Source: Gammaproteobacteria bacterium (lineage in GTDB: Bacteria; Pseudomonadota; Gammaproteobacteria; Pseudomonadales; Pseudohongiellaceae). From it: DNA of 6,196 nt. Positions within the stretch are counted from its first letter, which is position 1; the number at the start of each line of letters is the position of its first letter. Both the position numbers and the translations under genes were made by a program. The DNA lies in assembly GCA_003451715.1 (NCBI GenBank), contig DMJN01000182.1:1091-7286 (forward strand), written 5' to 3'. The notes under the pieces were generated by a model, which saw nothing but the letters and a program-made list of their open reading frames with translations, did no database searches and was not told the DNA's origin. This document shows positions 1 through 4,899 of this stretch, one piece after another.

Positions 1-549
1 CACCATCACAGTTTGATCGAGCGATCGCTGATTACCAATACCGACTGGCGATTGATTCGCAAATGCCTCACGCCACTGTTATTGGTCAAACCAGTTCTCT
101 GGAGTGACGATGGCAGTGTAGTAACTGCAGTAGATCCACTGCATAGCAAAGCAGCTCAAAACAAACTTGACCACGTGCTCTTGGCAGGAACGCAGTTTGT
201 CGCCAGGATATTTAAGTTCAAACCCTGTGTTTTCCACTCTTACTACCCATTTGTCAGCACGATGTTCCCCATGGGCGGCGAATCCAAGGAACACCTCGAT
301 CGAATTCGCCAGCATCATGCCGAGCAATTAAATGAATTGATCGAAGGCTATGATTTTGCCGATGACGGCATTGAATTAAGTGAAGGCGATCTGGTCCCAG
401 AGCTCACTCTCTATCTGCAATCGGTACAGGCCAATATCCTGGTGATTGGAGCGCTCTCAAGAAACGTAATCGAGCGAGCGATAATAGGTAATACGGCTGA
501 AAAAATCCTGGAAGACTGCCCCTGCGATGTGCTGGTGCTAAAATCCTGA
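1..549 (+). CDS. Tandem-domain universal stress protein (UspE-type), 5' end cut off by the window
   Basis: This is the C-terminal part of a two-domain Usp. The reading frame is open from base 1 (His-His-His-Ser precede the first TTG at 13), so the TTG is not a real start. By comparison with the two complete 302-residue paralogues in the window, roughly 120 N-terminal residues are missing. The first visible residues are the end of domain 1 (TDWRLIRKCLTPLLLVK, matching DWELVRHCPIPLLLVK in a paralogue). Domain 2 begins at the TAVDPLHSKAAQNKLD stretch and ends with GALSRN...GNTAEKILE...CDVLVLKS. The nucleotide-binding loop normally reads G-2x-G-9x-G(S/T); here the second Gly is Ser, as in the paralogues. 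Usp proteins are cytoplasmic and act in stress survival; the exact role of UspE types is poorly defined. The K+ channel gene starts 67 bp downstream with no obvious terminator between, so the two may be co-transcribed. The promoter lies outside the window. Confidence 0.93.
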   Translation, partial: HHHSLIERSLITNTDWRLIRKCLTPLLLVKPVLWSDDGSVVTAVDPLHSKAAQNKLDHVLLAGTQFVARIFKFKPCVFHSYYPFVSTMFPMGGESKEHLDRIRQHHAEQLNELIEGYDFADDGIELSEGDLVPELTLYLQSVQANILVIGALSRNVIERAIIGNTAEKILEDCPCDVLVLKS

Positions 550-616
550 ACCATCACTTCACCGGACTGATATAACGCCCATTGCACCCGAATAGTCGTG
601 ATTTGCATAGACATCG

Positions 617-1456
617 ATGAAATCTAGTATCGAACGCAACCTGAAACAGCAGGTCAACGATGTGATTTTCGGCTACGAATCCCGTGCCGGTAAACTCTTC
701 GATGTGGTGCTGATCTTTATGATCGTAATCTCCGTATCGGCGGTGCTCTTCGACTCAGTTGACTCTTATCATGATCGATACGGTGAGATATTGTTACAAC
801 TTGAATGGTTCTTTACCATTCTGTTTACTATCGAATATATTCTGAGGCTTTACAGCACCGAAAACCTGAAACGTTATGTCTTTAGCTTCTACGGACTAAT
901 CGATCTGTTTTCAATCTTACCCACCTACATCGCACTCATATTTCCAATCGCCCAGCCCCTTATCGTGATTCGTATCATGCGAGTCCTACGCATCTTTCGA
1001 ATCCTCAAGTTGTTCCGCTACATGGGTGAGGCCAATCTACTTTATACAGCGCTGATACAGGCAAGGCGTAAAATTTTTGTTTTTCTATTTACAGTTTTCA
1101 CATTGATTGTAATTTTTGGCGCGCTGATGTTTATCATCGAAGGGCCAGAAAATGGTTTTAATAGCATTCCCGAATCGATCTACTGGGCTATCGTTACCAT
1201 TACTACCGTCGGTTATGGCGATACATCCCCGCAAACCCCAGTAGGCCAATTCGTGGCAGCACTCGCGATGATTTGCGGCTACGCGATCATTGCTGTTCCC
1301 ACCGGAATTATTGGCGCAGAGCTAATGAATGAATTTCAGCATCGCAGTCGAAGCGCTACCGTCGATAAGCGAAAATGCGTTAGCTGCAAAGCCACCGGTC
1401 ATGACCTGGATGCCCGCTATTGTAAGTACTGCGGTAATCTGATTCACACGGACTAG
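617..1456 (+). CDS. Voltage-gated K+ channel (six-transmembrane ion transporter) with C-terminal zinc ribbon
   Basis: An inner-membrane potassium channel of 279 residues. By eye, S1 is about 27-48, S2 about 57-80 and S3 about 89-110. S4 is a voltage sensor with a basic residue every third position (R119, R122, R125, R128, K131, R134). S5 is about 152-174, the pore helix about 185-196, the K+ selectivity filter TVGYGD is at 197-202, and S6 is about 210-233. After S6 the chain ends in a short soluble tail with two CxxC knuckles (C254/C257 and C269/C272, 11 residues apart), which should form a zinc ribbon. Most short bacterial Kv channels lack this tail. The start is the first ATG after an in-frame TAG at 608-610; no good Shine-Dalgarno precedes it. 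A TATAAC hexamer at 571-576 has no convincing -35, so transcription probably comes from the usp gene upstream. What gates the channel besides voltage is unknown. Family call is firm; physiological role is inference. Confidence 0.95.
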   Translation: MKSSIERNLKQQVNDVIFGYESRAGKLFDVVLIFMIVISVSAVLFDSVDSYHDRYGEILLQLEWFFTILFTIEYILRLYSTENLKRYVFSFYGLIDLFSILPTYIALIFPIAQPLIVIRIMRVLRIFRILKLFRYMGEANLLYTALIQARRKIFVFLFTVFTLIVIFGALMFIIEGPENGFNSIPESIYWAIVTITTVGYGDTSPQTPVGQFVAALAMICGYAIIAVPTGIIGAELMNEFQHRSRSATVDKRKCVSCKATGHDLDARYCKYCGNLIHTD

Positions 1457-1469
1457 GGATCCTCTGAAC
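1454..1469 (+). repeat. Copy 1 of a 16-nt motif starting at a stop codon
   Basis: TAGGGATCCTCTGAAC begins exactly at the stop codon of the K+ channel gene. A copy with one mismatch (TAGGAATCCTCTGAAC) begins exactly at the stop codon of the UspA-type gene at 3679. The flanking bases differ. It could be a conserved 3'-UTR element or chance. Confidence 0.4.
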
Positions 1470-1475
1470 GAAAAA

Positions 1476-1497
1476 ACCCGAATCATGCAATTCGGGT
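1476..1497. terminator. Bidirectional intrinsic terminator between convergent genes
   Basis: A perfect 8-bp stem, ACCCGAAT (1476-1483) pairing with ATTCGGGT (1490-1497), encloses a 6-nt loop (CATGCA). On the minus strand it is followed by a run of six U (plus-strand A run 1471-1476), which suits the usp gene at 1538-2446. On the plus strand it is followed by the U-rich CTTCTGTTTTCTTC, which suits the K+ channel gene ending at 1456. Confidence 0.85.
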
Positions 1498-1537
1498 CTT
1501 CTGTTTTCTTCAGGCGCTGGATTTCTGACGATTTAGT

Positions 1538-2446
1538 CTAATCAGATACTGCTGGTTTCAATATTAAAATATCTGTTTTGACATAATCCAGTACTGTTTC
1601 CGCTGTACTACCAACCAGAGCTTCGGAAATCCTCGATCTCGAAATCGCCCCCATTACCAGCATGTCAGAACTAATCTGTTCACCATAGTGCTGCAAGGCA
1701 TCGATTGGGGTCTCATCGATAAGATGTAGATGACTGGCGTCGAAGTCATAGCCCGACATCAGTTCCCTAAATGCATTTTCATGCTCTTCCTTGATAGCAC
1801 CGGCAGCCGCAAAGGGCCTTGCGGTTTCAGCATAGGCATGAACGATATGAAACTCACCCCCTATTTGTTTGCTGAGGGAATCCGCCGCTTCGATGATCTG
1901 ATTATCCAGTCGCAGTGGTTTGTGATGGCTGTGCATTGGATCAACTGCCGCCATCATAACGATTGGATCTCCCCAATCCGCATCCTTGACAAGCAATAGC
2001 GGAATCGGGCAATGCCTGACCAGTTCCCAGCTTTCATGCGTAAGGTGATGGTGACCAAGCTTGGCATAGGCTCGACAATGCTGAATCAGGATATCGGTTC
2101 TGAACTCAAGCGCCATTTTGACTATCATCTCGTAGCGCGGATGGGCCCAACCGACTTCACAACTAATCTTGTAACCATCATCCCTTAATCCTGCCACCAA
2201 TTCTTCCATGGTTTGCGTCAGGCGATCGCAGTACTCCTTTCGAAGCATGGTATAGTCGTAGCCGATGCTGCGAAAGCCGTGTGAGAGATATCGCTCGTAG
2301 CCAACACTAATCAACTTGATCTCTGCCGAATCCTTATCCTTAATCAGCCGCAGTGCTTTTCGCAACTCGATAGGCAAGCCATCTGACGCATTTGAAAAAT
2401 CTTCATTTGCGTCAATAACAACCATGATTCGTTCAATTGTATTCAT
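1538..2446 (-). CDS. Tandem-domain universal stress protein (UspE-type)
   Basis: A complete 302-residue, two-domain Usp, close to the length of E. coli UspE. Domain 1 (about 1-150) opens with the beta-strand RIMVVIDAN and ends with WELVRHCPIPLLLVK. Domain 2 (about 160-298) opens with MMAAVDPMHSHH and ends with GAISRS...GSTAETVLD...DILILK. The loop that binds ATP in Usp proteins of the MJ0577 class is altered: domain 2 has Ser instead of the second Gly (GAIS, about 266-269), and domain 1 has no recognisable G-2x-G. ATP binding is therefore uncertain. On the minus strand it lies 117 bp downstream of the DksA-like gene. It can be read from that gene's promoter or from its own TTGATA-17-CATAAT promoter at 2503-2531. 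A GAGG about 10 nt before the ATG is a modest ribosome site. It ends at the bidirectional terminator. Confidence 0.96.
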   Translation of the reverse strand: MNTIERIMVVIDANEDFSNASDGLPIELRKALRLIKDKDSAEIKLISVGYERYLSHGFRSIGYDYTMLRKEYCDRLTQTMEELVAGLRDDGYKISCEVGWAHPRYEMIVKMALEFRTDILIQHCRAYAKLGHHHLTHESWELVRHCPIPLLLVKDADWGDPIVMMAAVDPMHSHHKPLRLDNQIIEAADSLSKQIGGEFHIVHAYAETARPFAAAGAIKEEHENAFRELMSGYDFDASHLHLIDETPIDALQHYGEQISSDMLVMGAISRSRISEALVGSTAETVLDYVKTDILILKPAVSD

Positions 2447-2502
2447 CTACGTAGTGCCTCGTTCCATCATTACCATAATTCCAGCCGGATCAACGAAGTC
2501 GC

Positions 2503-2531
2503 ATTATGGCAAGTCGTTGGCAGCGTATCAA
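2503..2531 (-). promoter_or_regulatory. Sigma70-type promoter for the usp gene at 1538-2446
   Basis: Read on the minus strand, TTGATA (2531-2526) and CATAAT (2508-2503) are each one base from consensus and are separated by exactly 17 bp. The predicted start is near 2496, giving a leader of about 50 nt before the ATG at 2446. No FNR-type palindrome lies at the -41 position, so this looks like an oxygen-independent second promoter inside the operon. Confidence 0.6.
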
Positions 2532-2563
2532 TATCGACATTTCCGAGCTATTGAGGCCAGCCA

Positions 2564-2887
2564 CTATTCGGCACATTCGATACAGCTGTCCGTGTATGGA
2601 ATGGCTTGCAATCGTTGCGCTGCAATTTCTTCTCCACAATGAGCACACAGTTCGTAGACATCTTCCTCTATGCGGTGCAAGGCGTTATTAATTTGAGCAA
2701 TCTCTTCTTTAGCTTCGGCCTCAAGCGCCCTTACTAACTCATCGTTCTCGGTCTGTTTTACCTGCTCATTAAAATTAGGGCTCACCGGCTCATCTCTATG
2801 GTAAGTGTGTTTGTGAGTCCGCTCCACGCGAGACTCCAACTCGGCTTTGCGCTCGAGTAAACTGGTCTTGATTGCTTCACTCTCCAT
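2564..2887 (-). CDS. TraR/DksA-family zinc-finger protein (short DksA-like transcription factor)
   Basis: A protein of about 107 residues in the DksA/TraR family. These proteins enter the RNA polymerase secondary channel and alter initiation at stress-responsive promoters. The N-terminal two thirds are highly charged and helical (LLERKAELESRVER, then DELVRALEAEAKEEIAQINNAL), consistent with the coiled coil. The C-terminal zinc finger is CxxC-17x-CxxC (C81, C84, C102, C105 from this start), the spacing of E. coli DksA, with the family phrase AHCGEEIAAQRLQAIP. It is shorter than E. coli DksA (151 residues), and I do not see a clear DxxDxA tip motif, so its polymerase effect may differ. Start choice: an ATG at 2911 would add 8 residues but has no Shine-Dalgarno and overlaps a TATAAT hexamer. 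The ATG at 2887 has GTGAGG six bases upstream. It heads a minus-strand unit with the usp gene at 1538-2446 and has an FNR-type box upstream. Confidence 0.92.
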   Translation of the reverse strand: MESEAIKTSLLERKAELESRVERTHKHTYHRDEPVSPNFNEQVKQTENDELVRALEAEAKEEIAQINNALHRIEEDVYELCAHCGEEIAAQRLQAIPYTDSCIECAE

Positions 2888-2893
2888 ATCCGG

Positions 2894-2899
2894 CCTCAC
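2894..2899 (-). promoter_or_regulatory. Ribosome binding site that decides the DksA-like start
   Basis: On the minus strand GTGAGG lies six bases before the ATG at 2887. The alternative upstream ATG (2911) is preceded by GTCGATATA, with no purine-rich site. This favours the shorter protein. Confidence 0.6.
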
Positions 2900-2955
2900 T
2901 AAAATAGTCATTATATCGACATAGTCAAATGTACGTTGGCTGGGAATAATGCATG

Positions 2956-2969
2956 TTGACTCAAGTCAA
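2956..2969 (-). promoter_or_regulatory. FNR/ANR-type box upstream of the DksA-like gene
   Basis: TTGACTCAAGTCAA is a perfect dyad of TTGAC half-sites around four bases; the FNR consensus is TTGAT-N4-ATCAA and ANR tolerates C at this place. On the minus strand two -10 candidates follow. TACATT (2933-2928, four of six matches) puts the box centre at -41.5, the class II distance. A perfect TATAAT (2915-2910) puts it near -60, close to the class I position. Neither has a usable -35, as expected for an activator-dependent promoter. Confidence 0.65.
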
Positions 2970-3053
2970 GTCTGAATGAGCCTGTCTGCAGATTAACTCT
3001 ACCCTCCCCACGCAGAGTTTCAAGCTCTTAACGCTACACACAGAAAGGATTCT

Positions 3054-3096
3054 CGGCGGAAAATCGCCGCTTTAGCCCCAGAATGCCATTTTCTGG
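3054..3096. other. Pair of adjacent hairpins in the divergent region
   Basis: Hairpin 1 is CGGCG (3054-3058), loop GAAAAT, CGCCG (3065-3069). Hairpin 2 is CCAGAA (3078-3083), 7-nt loop, TTCTGG (3091-3096), followed by CTGTTTCC. Hairpin 2 could be a weak terminator, but no plus-strand gene lies upstream. The pair could be the end of a small RNA, an insulating structure between two promoters, or chance. Confidence 0.3.
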
Positions 3097-3145
3097 CTGT
3101 TTCCCCGCTCCTTAGATCATATTTTCGGTCTATACAAGATTGCCC

Positions 3146-3187
3146 TTGACATGAGTCAATCAGCTATTCAAGGATTACAGGTCTAAT
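3146..3187 (+). promoter_or_regulatory. Class II FNR/ANR-dependent promoter of the UspA-type gene
   Basis: The box TTGACATGAGTCAA (3146-3159) has perfect TTGAC/GTCAA half-sites around four bases. A -10 hexamer TCTAAT (3182-3187, one base from consensus) follows. If its first base is -12, the start is 3194 and the box centre lies exactly at -41.5, the standard class II activator position. No -35 hexamer is needed or seen. The leader would be about 53 nt. Confidence 0.75.
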
Positions 3188-3228
3188 GATGATAGACAGT
3201 AACACAGCGCCTGCGACCCACACCTGAA

Positions 3229-3239
3229 AAGGAGGAGGT
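3229..3239 (+). promoter_or_regulatory. Very strong Shine-Dalgarno of the UspA-type gene
   Basis: AAGGAGGAGGT ends seven bases before the ATG at 3247 and offers two overlapping anti-SD matches. The TCCT at 3243-3246, directly before the ATG, is complementary to AGGA within it. A short SD-masking hairpin around GTAC is possible but weak. Confidence 0.75.
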
Positions 3240-3246
3240 ACGTCCT

Positions 3247-3681
3247 ATGTACAACAAGATACTCGTTGCTATTGACCTTTCCAATGACTCACAGAAAGTG
3301 ATAGATACCGCCGTGCGGATGGCCGGCGATGCCAGCAAACTACACCTGGTGCATGTAGTAGAACCAGTCGCCGCTGCATACAGTATGGATATCTATGCTG
3401 TAAACATCAGCGAACTACAGCAGGAAGCGATAAATTTTGCCGAACAGAGGCTGGAAAAAATTGGCAATGATATTGGCGTGATGAGCGGTAATGCTCACAC
3501 CCTGCTCGGCGCACCTGCCCCTGAAGTTCGCAATCTGGCCAGTGAAATTGGTGCCGATGCGATTGTGATGGGTAGCCACGGACATTCCGGATGGAAAATT
3601 CTGCTCGGTTCTACCGCCATTAAAGTGCTACATGGCGCCACCTGCGATGTTCTCACAGTGCACGTTGCTCAGGAAGAGTAG
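3247..3681 (+). CDS. Single-domain universal stress protein, UspA family
   Basis: A complete 144-residue Usp, the usual single-domain length. It begins MYNKILVAIDLS, the typical first strand with Asp10, which contacts adenine nucleotide in ATP-binding members. It ends with GSHGHSGWKILLGST (109-123) and CDVLTVHV. The loop fits the ATP-binding signature G-2x-G-nx-G(S/T), with eight rather than nine residues in the gap. It therefore keeps both Gly residues that the three UspE-type proteins in this window have lost, and is the best candidate here to bind ATP. It should be cytoplasmic and dimeric. It is transcribed alone from the FNR-type promoter at 3146-3187, has an exceptionally strong ribosome site, and converges on the usp gene at 3722 with only 40 bp between stops. 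The expected picture is strong induction when oxygen is low; that is inference from the sites. Confidence 0.95.
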   Translation: MYNKILVAIDLSNDSQKVIDTAVRMAGDASKLHLVHVVEPVAAAYSMDIYAVNISELQQEAINFAEQRLEKIGNDIGVMSGNAHTLLGAPAPEVRNLASEIGADAIVMGSHGHSGWKILLGSTAIKVLHGATCDVLTVHVAQEE

Positions 3682-3694
3682 GAATCCTCTGAAC
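3679..3694 (+). repeat. Copy 2 of the 16-nt stop-codon motif
   Basis: TAGGAATCCTCTGAAC starts at the stop codon of the UspA-type gene and matches 15 of 16 bases of the sequence starting at the K+ channel stop (1454). No clear terminator hairpin follows in the 40 bp before the convergent gene. Confidence 0.4.
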
Positions 3695-3721
3695 AAGAGC
3701 CTCTTTGGGACTGAAATTCTT

Positions 3722-4630
3722 CTAAAGCAGAATTTTGCTAAGAGCAGGCATCTGATCGGGCTTAATGACCAGCACGTCACATTCGAGACGATCCAGCGCT
3801 TTCTCTGCAGTATTACCGATCAGAATACGGTCGAATCTTGATCGCGATACTGCTCCCATCACTACGCAGCTGGCGTTCAATTCGACAGCCAGATCTGGAA
3901 GTGCATGTACGATATCTTGATTGGTCCAGTGGCAATTGGATTTAGGTACGTTGTGAGTCTTGATCAGCTTGTTGAGTTTCTCGTCTTCCTTTTCAGCATC
4001 AGCCGCTAATGGGTAAACACCAGAAAGTGGTGGTATCCAGGCAGAATGGATCAGGTATACGTCACCTGCAGAAATGGCAGCTAATGAGATCGCACTACTC
4101 ACGATCTTATTATCCAGTGTGGCAGGTTTATCGTGTACATGATCGGGATCGACCGATGCAATGAAAACCGGCTTTAATTCCCACAGGTGACTCTTTACCA
4201 GCAGCAGAGGGACAGGACAATAGCGCACCAATTCCCAATCATCATTGGACAGCAACAACCTGGAGACCTTACTGTGATGACGAGTACTCTTGATTACCAG
4301 AGATGGCTTGGTGTCATTTGTGCGTGCGACGATTTCGCCATAGGGCGGATTGCCCCAGGCTGTTGAAACCGACACTTCCAGCCCCTGAGCGCGCAAGGGT
4401 TCCGCCAGTTCATTCAATTCCTTGATACGCTGATCACCATGCTCGTAGCGAAGTTTCTGCGCCTGAATGGGATCGAAGTAATAGCCATCTTCCAGATAGG
4501 TACCACATTCGGCCGTCATCAGCTCTAATTCAGAATCAGCATACTTGGCAAGCTGCATAGCTTTTTCCAAGGCCGGCTGTTCATCGGCATCCGGTTCGAT
4601 AATGACCAGTATCCTGCTAAGCTCCAACAT
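3722..4630 (-). CDS. uspE: Tandem-domain universal stress protein, UspE-like
   Basis: A complete 302-residue, two-domain Usp. Domain 1 (about 1-145) starts LSRILVIIEPDADEQPALEKA and ends with SNDDWELVRYCPVPLLLVK. Domain 2 (about 155-291) starts VFIASVDPDHVHDKPATLD and ends with GAVSRSRFDRILIGNTAEK and CDVLVIKPDQM. The last phrase is very close to the CDLLVIKPDQY that I recall from E. coli UspE, so of the three it looks most like true UspE. As in its paralogues, Ser replaces the second Gly of the nucleotide-binding loop. The ATG at 4630 is the first in frame with a plausible leader; the ribosome site is poor (GGGGAA, 11 nt upstream). It is transcribed leftwards from an FNR-type promoter (4669-4709) and is divergent from the FNR/ANR gene itself. 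The gene symbol is by similarity only; role is inferred as stress survival under low oxygen. Confidence 0.95.
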   Translation of the reverse strand: MLELSRILVIIEPDADEQPALEKAMQLAKYADSELELMTAECGTYLEDGYYFDPIQAQKLRYEHGDQRIKELNELAEPLRAQGLEVSVSTAWGNPPYGEIVARTNDTKPSLVIKSTRHHSKVSRLLLSNDDWELVRYCPVPLLLVKSHLWELKPVFIASVDPDHVHDKPATLDNKIVSSAISLAAISAGDVYLIHSAWIPPLSGVYPLAADAEKEDEKLNKLIKTHNVPKSNCHWTNQDIVHALPDLAVELNASCVVMGAVSRSRFDRILIGNTAEKALDRLECDVLVIKPDQMPALSKILL

Positions 4631-4668
4631 GAGTAAGGATTCCCCAGAGTATTTACCCAGTGCCGTGA

Positions 4669-4709
4669 ATTGTAAATTTACTGAGCGCTAGCAAATTAAT
4701 CTAAATCAA
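4669..4709 (-). promoter_or_regulatory. FNR/ANR-dependent promoter of the UspE-like gene
   Basis: On the minus strand the box TTGATTTAGATTAA (4709-4696) has one perfect FNR half-site (TTGAT) and one with a single change (ATTAA for ATCAA). The -10 TACAAT (4674-4669) is one base from consensus and places the box centre at about -40.5 to -41.5. There is no -35. The predicted start is near 4662, giving a leader of about 32 nt. Confidence 0.7.
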
Positions 4710-4790
4710 TATTCTGCGTCCGGAACCAGGCATTTTCGCTGTAAGCCCTTTAATTCCGCACCTTTTGACCCACTACAGGCCAAATACACG

Positions 4791-4807
4791 ATTGTTGGTG
4801 TAACAAT
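4791..4807. promoter_or_regulatory. Inverted repeat upstream of the FNR/ANR gene, possible operator
   Basis: ATTGTT (4791-4796), GGTGT, AACAAT (4802-4807): perfect 6-bp arms with a 5-bp centre, 93 bp before the regulator's ATG. It does not fit the FNR box, so it may bind a different regulator. Short AT-rich dyads do occur by chance. Confidence 0.4.
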
Positions 4808-4809
4808 TT

Positions 4810-4830
4810 GTTTCCGTCTTGTTTCCGTCT
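4810..4830. repeat. Tandem direct repeat GTTTCCGTCT with 11-bp period
   Basis: GTTTCCGTCT occurs at 4810-4819 and 4821-4830, one base apart, so the copies fall about one helical turn apart on the same DNA face. This spacing is typical of paired response-regulator half-sites. It starts three bases after the inverted repeat and overlaps the probable promoter of the regulator gene. Confidence 0.5.
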
Positions 4831-4845
4831 GGCAGGCTCTAAAAT
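4819..4845 (+). promoter_or_regulatory. Weak candidate promoter of the FNR/ANR gene
   Basis: TTGTTT (4819-4824) and TAAAAT (4840-4845) are each partial matches to sigma70 hexamers, but the spacer is only 15 bp. An alternative -35, TTGACC at 4765-4770, has only a poor -10 partner. The start of transcription is therefore unsure. The rest of the 269-bp gap (4631-4899) holds the usp promoter and the two repeats described. Confidence 0.25.
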
Positions 4846-4899
4846 TGTGTGAAGAGGCGAATAATGGCAAACTAGCGCGATGCTTAGAAGGAGTTTTCC

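Larger units (their letters stand above)
2888..3246. other. Divergent control region between the DksA-like gene and the UspA-type gene
   Basis: A gene-free stretch of 359 bp. It holds an FNR/ANR-type palindrome facing left (2956-2969) and another facing right (3146-3159), 190 bp apart centre to centre. Two short hairpins lie between them (3054-3096). It also holds the right-facing -10 (3182-3187) and the Shine-Dalgarno of the UspA-type gene. I see no convincing small ORF. The stretch 2970-3050 shows nothing I can name. Confidence 0.8.

Noticed and set aside
13..549. TTG at 13 as the start of a 178-residue Usp
   Set aside because: The frame is open to base 1 and the preceding residues match the end of domain 1 in the paralogues, so the gene is cut by the window rather than starting here.
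571..576. TATAAC as a -10 for the K+ channel gene
   Set aside because: No -35-like hexamer at 16-18 bp upstream and no activator site; the match alone is not enough.
2316..2691. Plus-strand open frames opposite the usp and DksA-like genes
   Set aside because: Antisense to two clear family members and without recognisable domains.
2915..2928. TTGACT next to TATAAT upstream of the DksA-like gene as a sigma70 -35/-10 pair
   Set aside because: Only 7 bp separate them, far from the required 16-18.
3714..3735. AAATTCT / AGAATTT hairpin in the convergent gap at the usp stop
   Set aside because: Only A/T-rich pairs with one G-C and an 8-nt loop; too weak to call a terminator in either direction.
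4764..4793. TTGACC as the -35 of an fnr promoter
   Set aside because: The best hexamers at 16-17 bp (CACGAT, ACGATT) match the -10 consensus at three bases or fewer.
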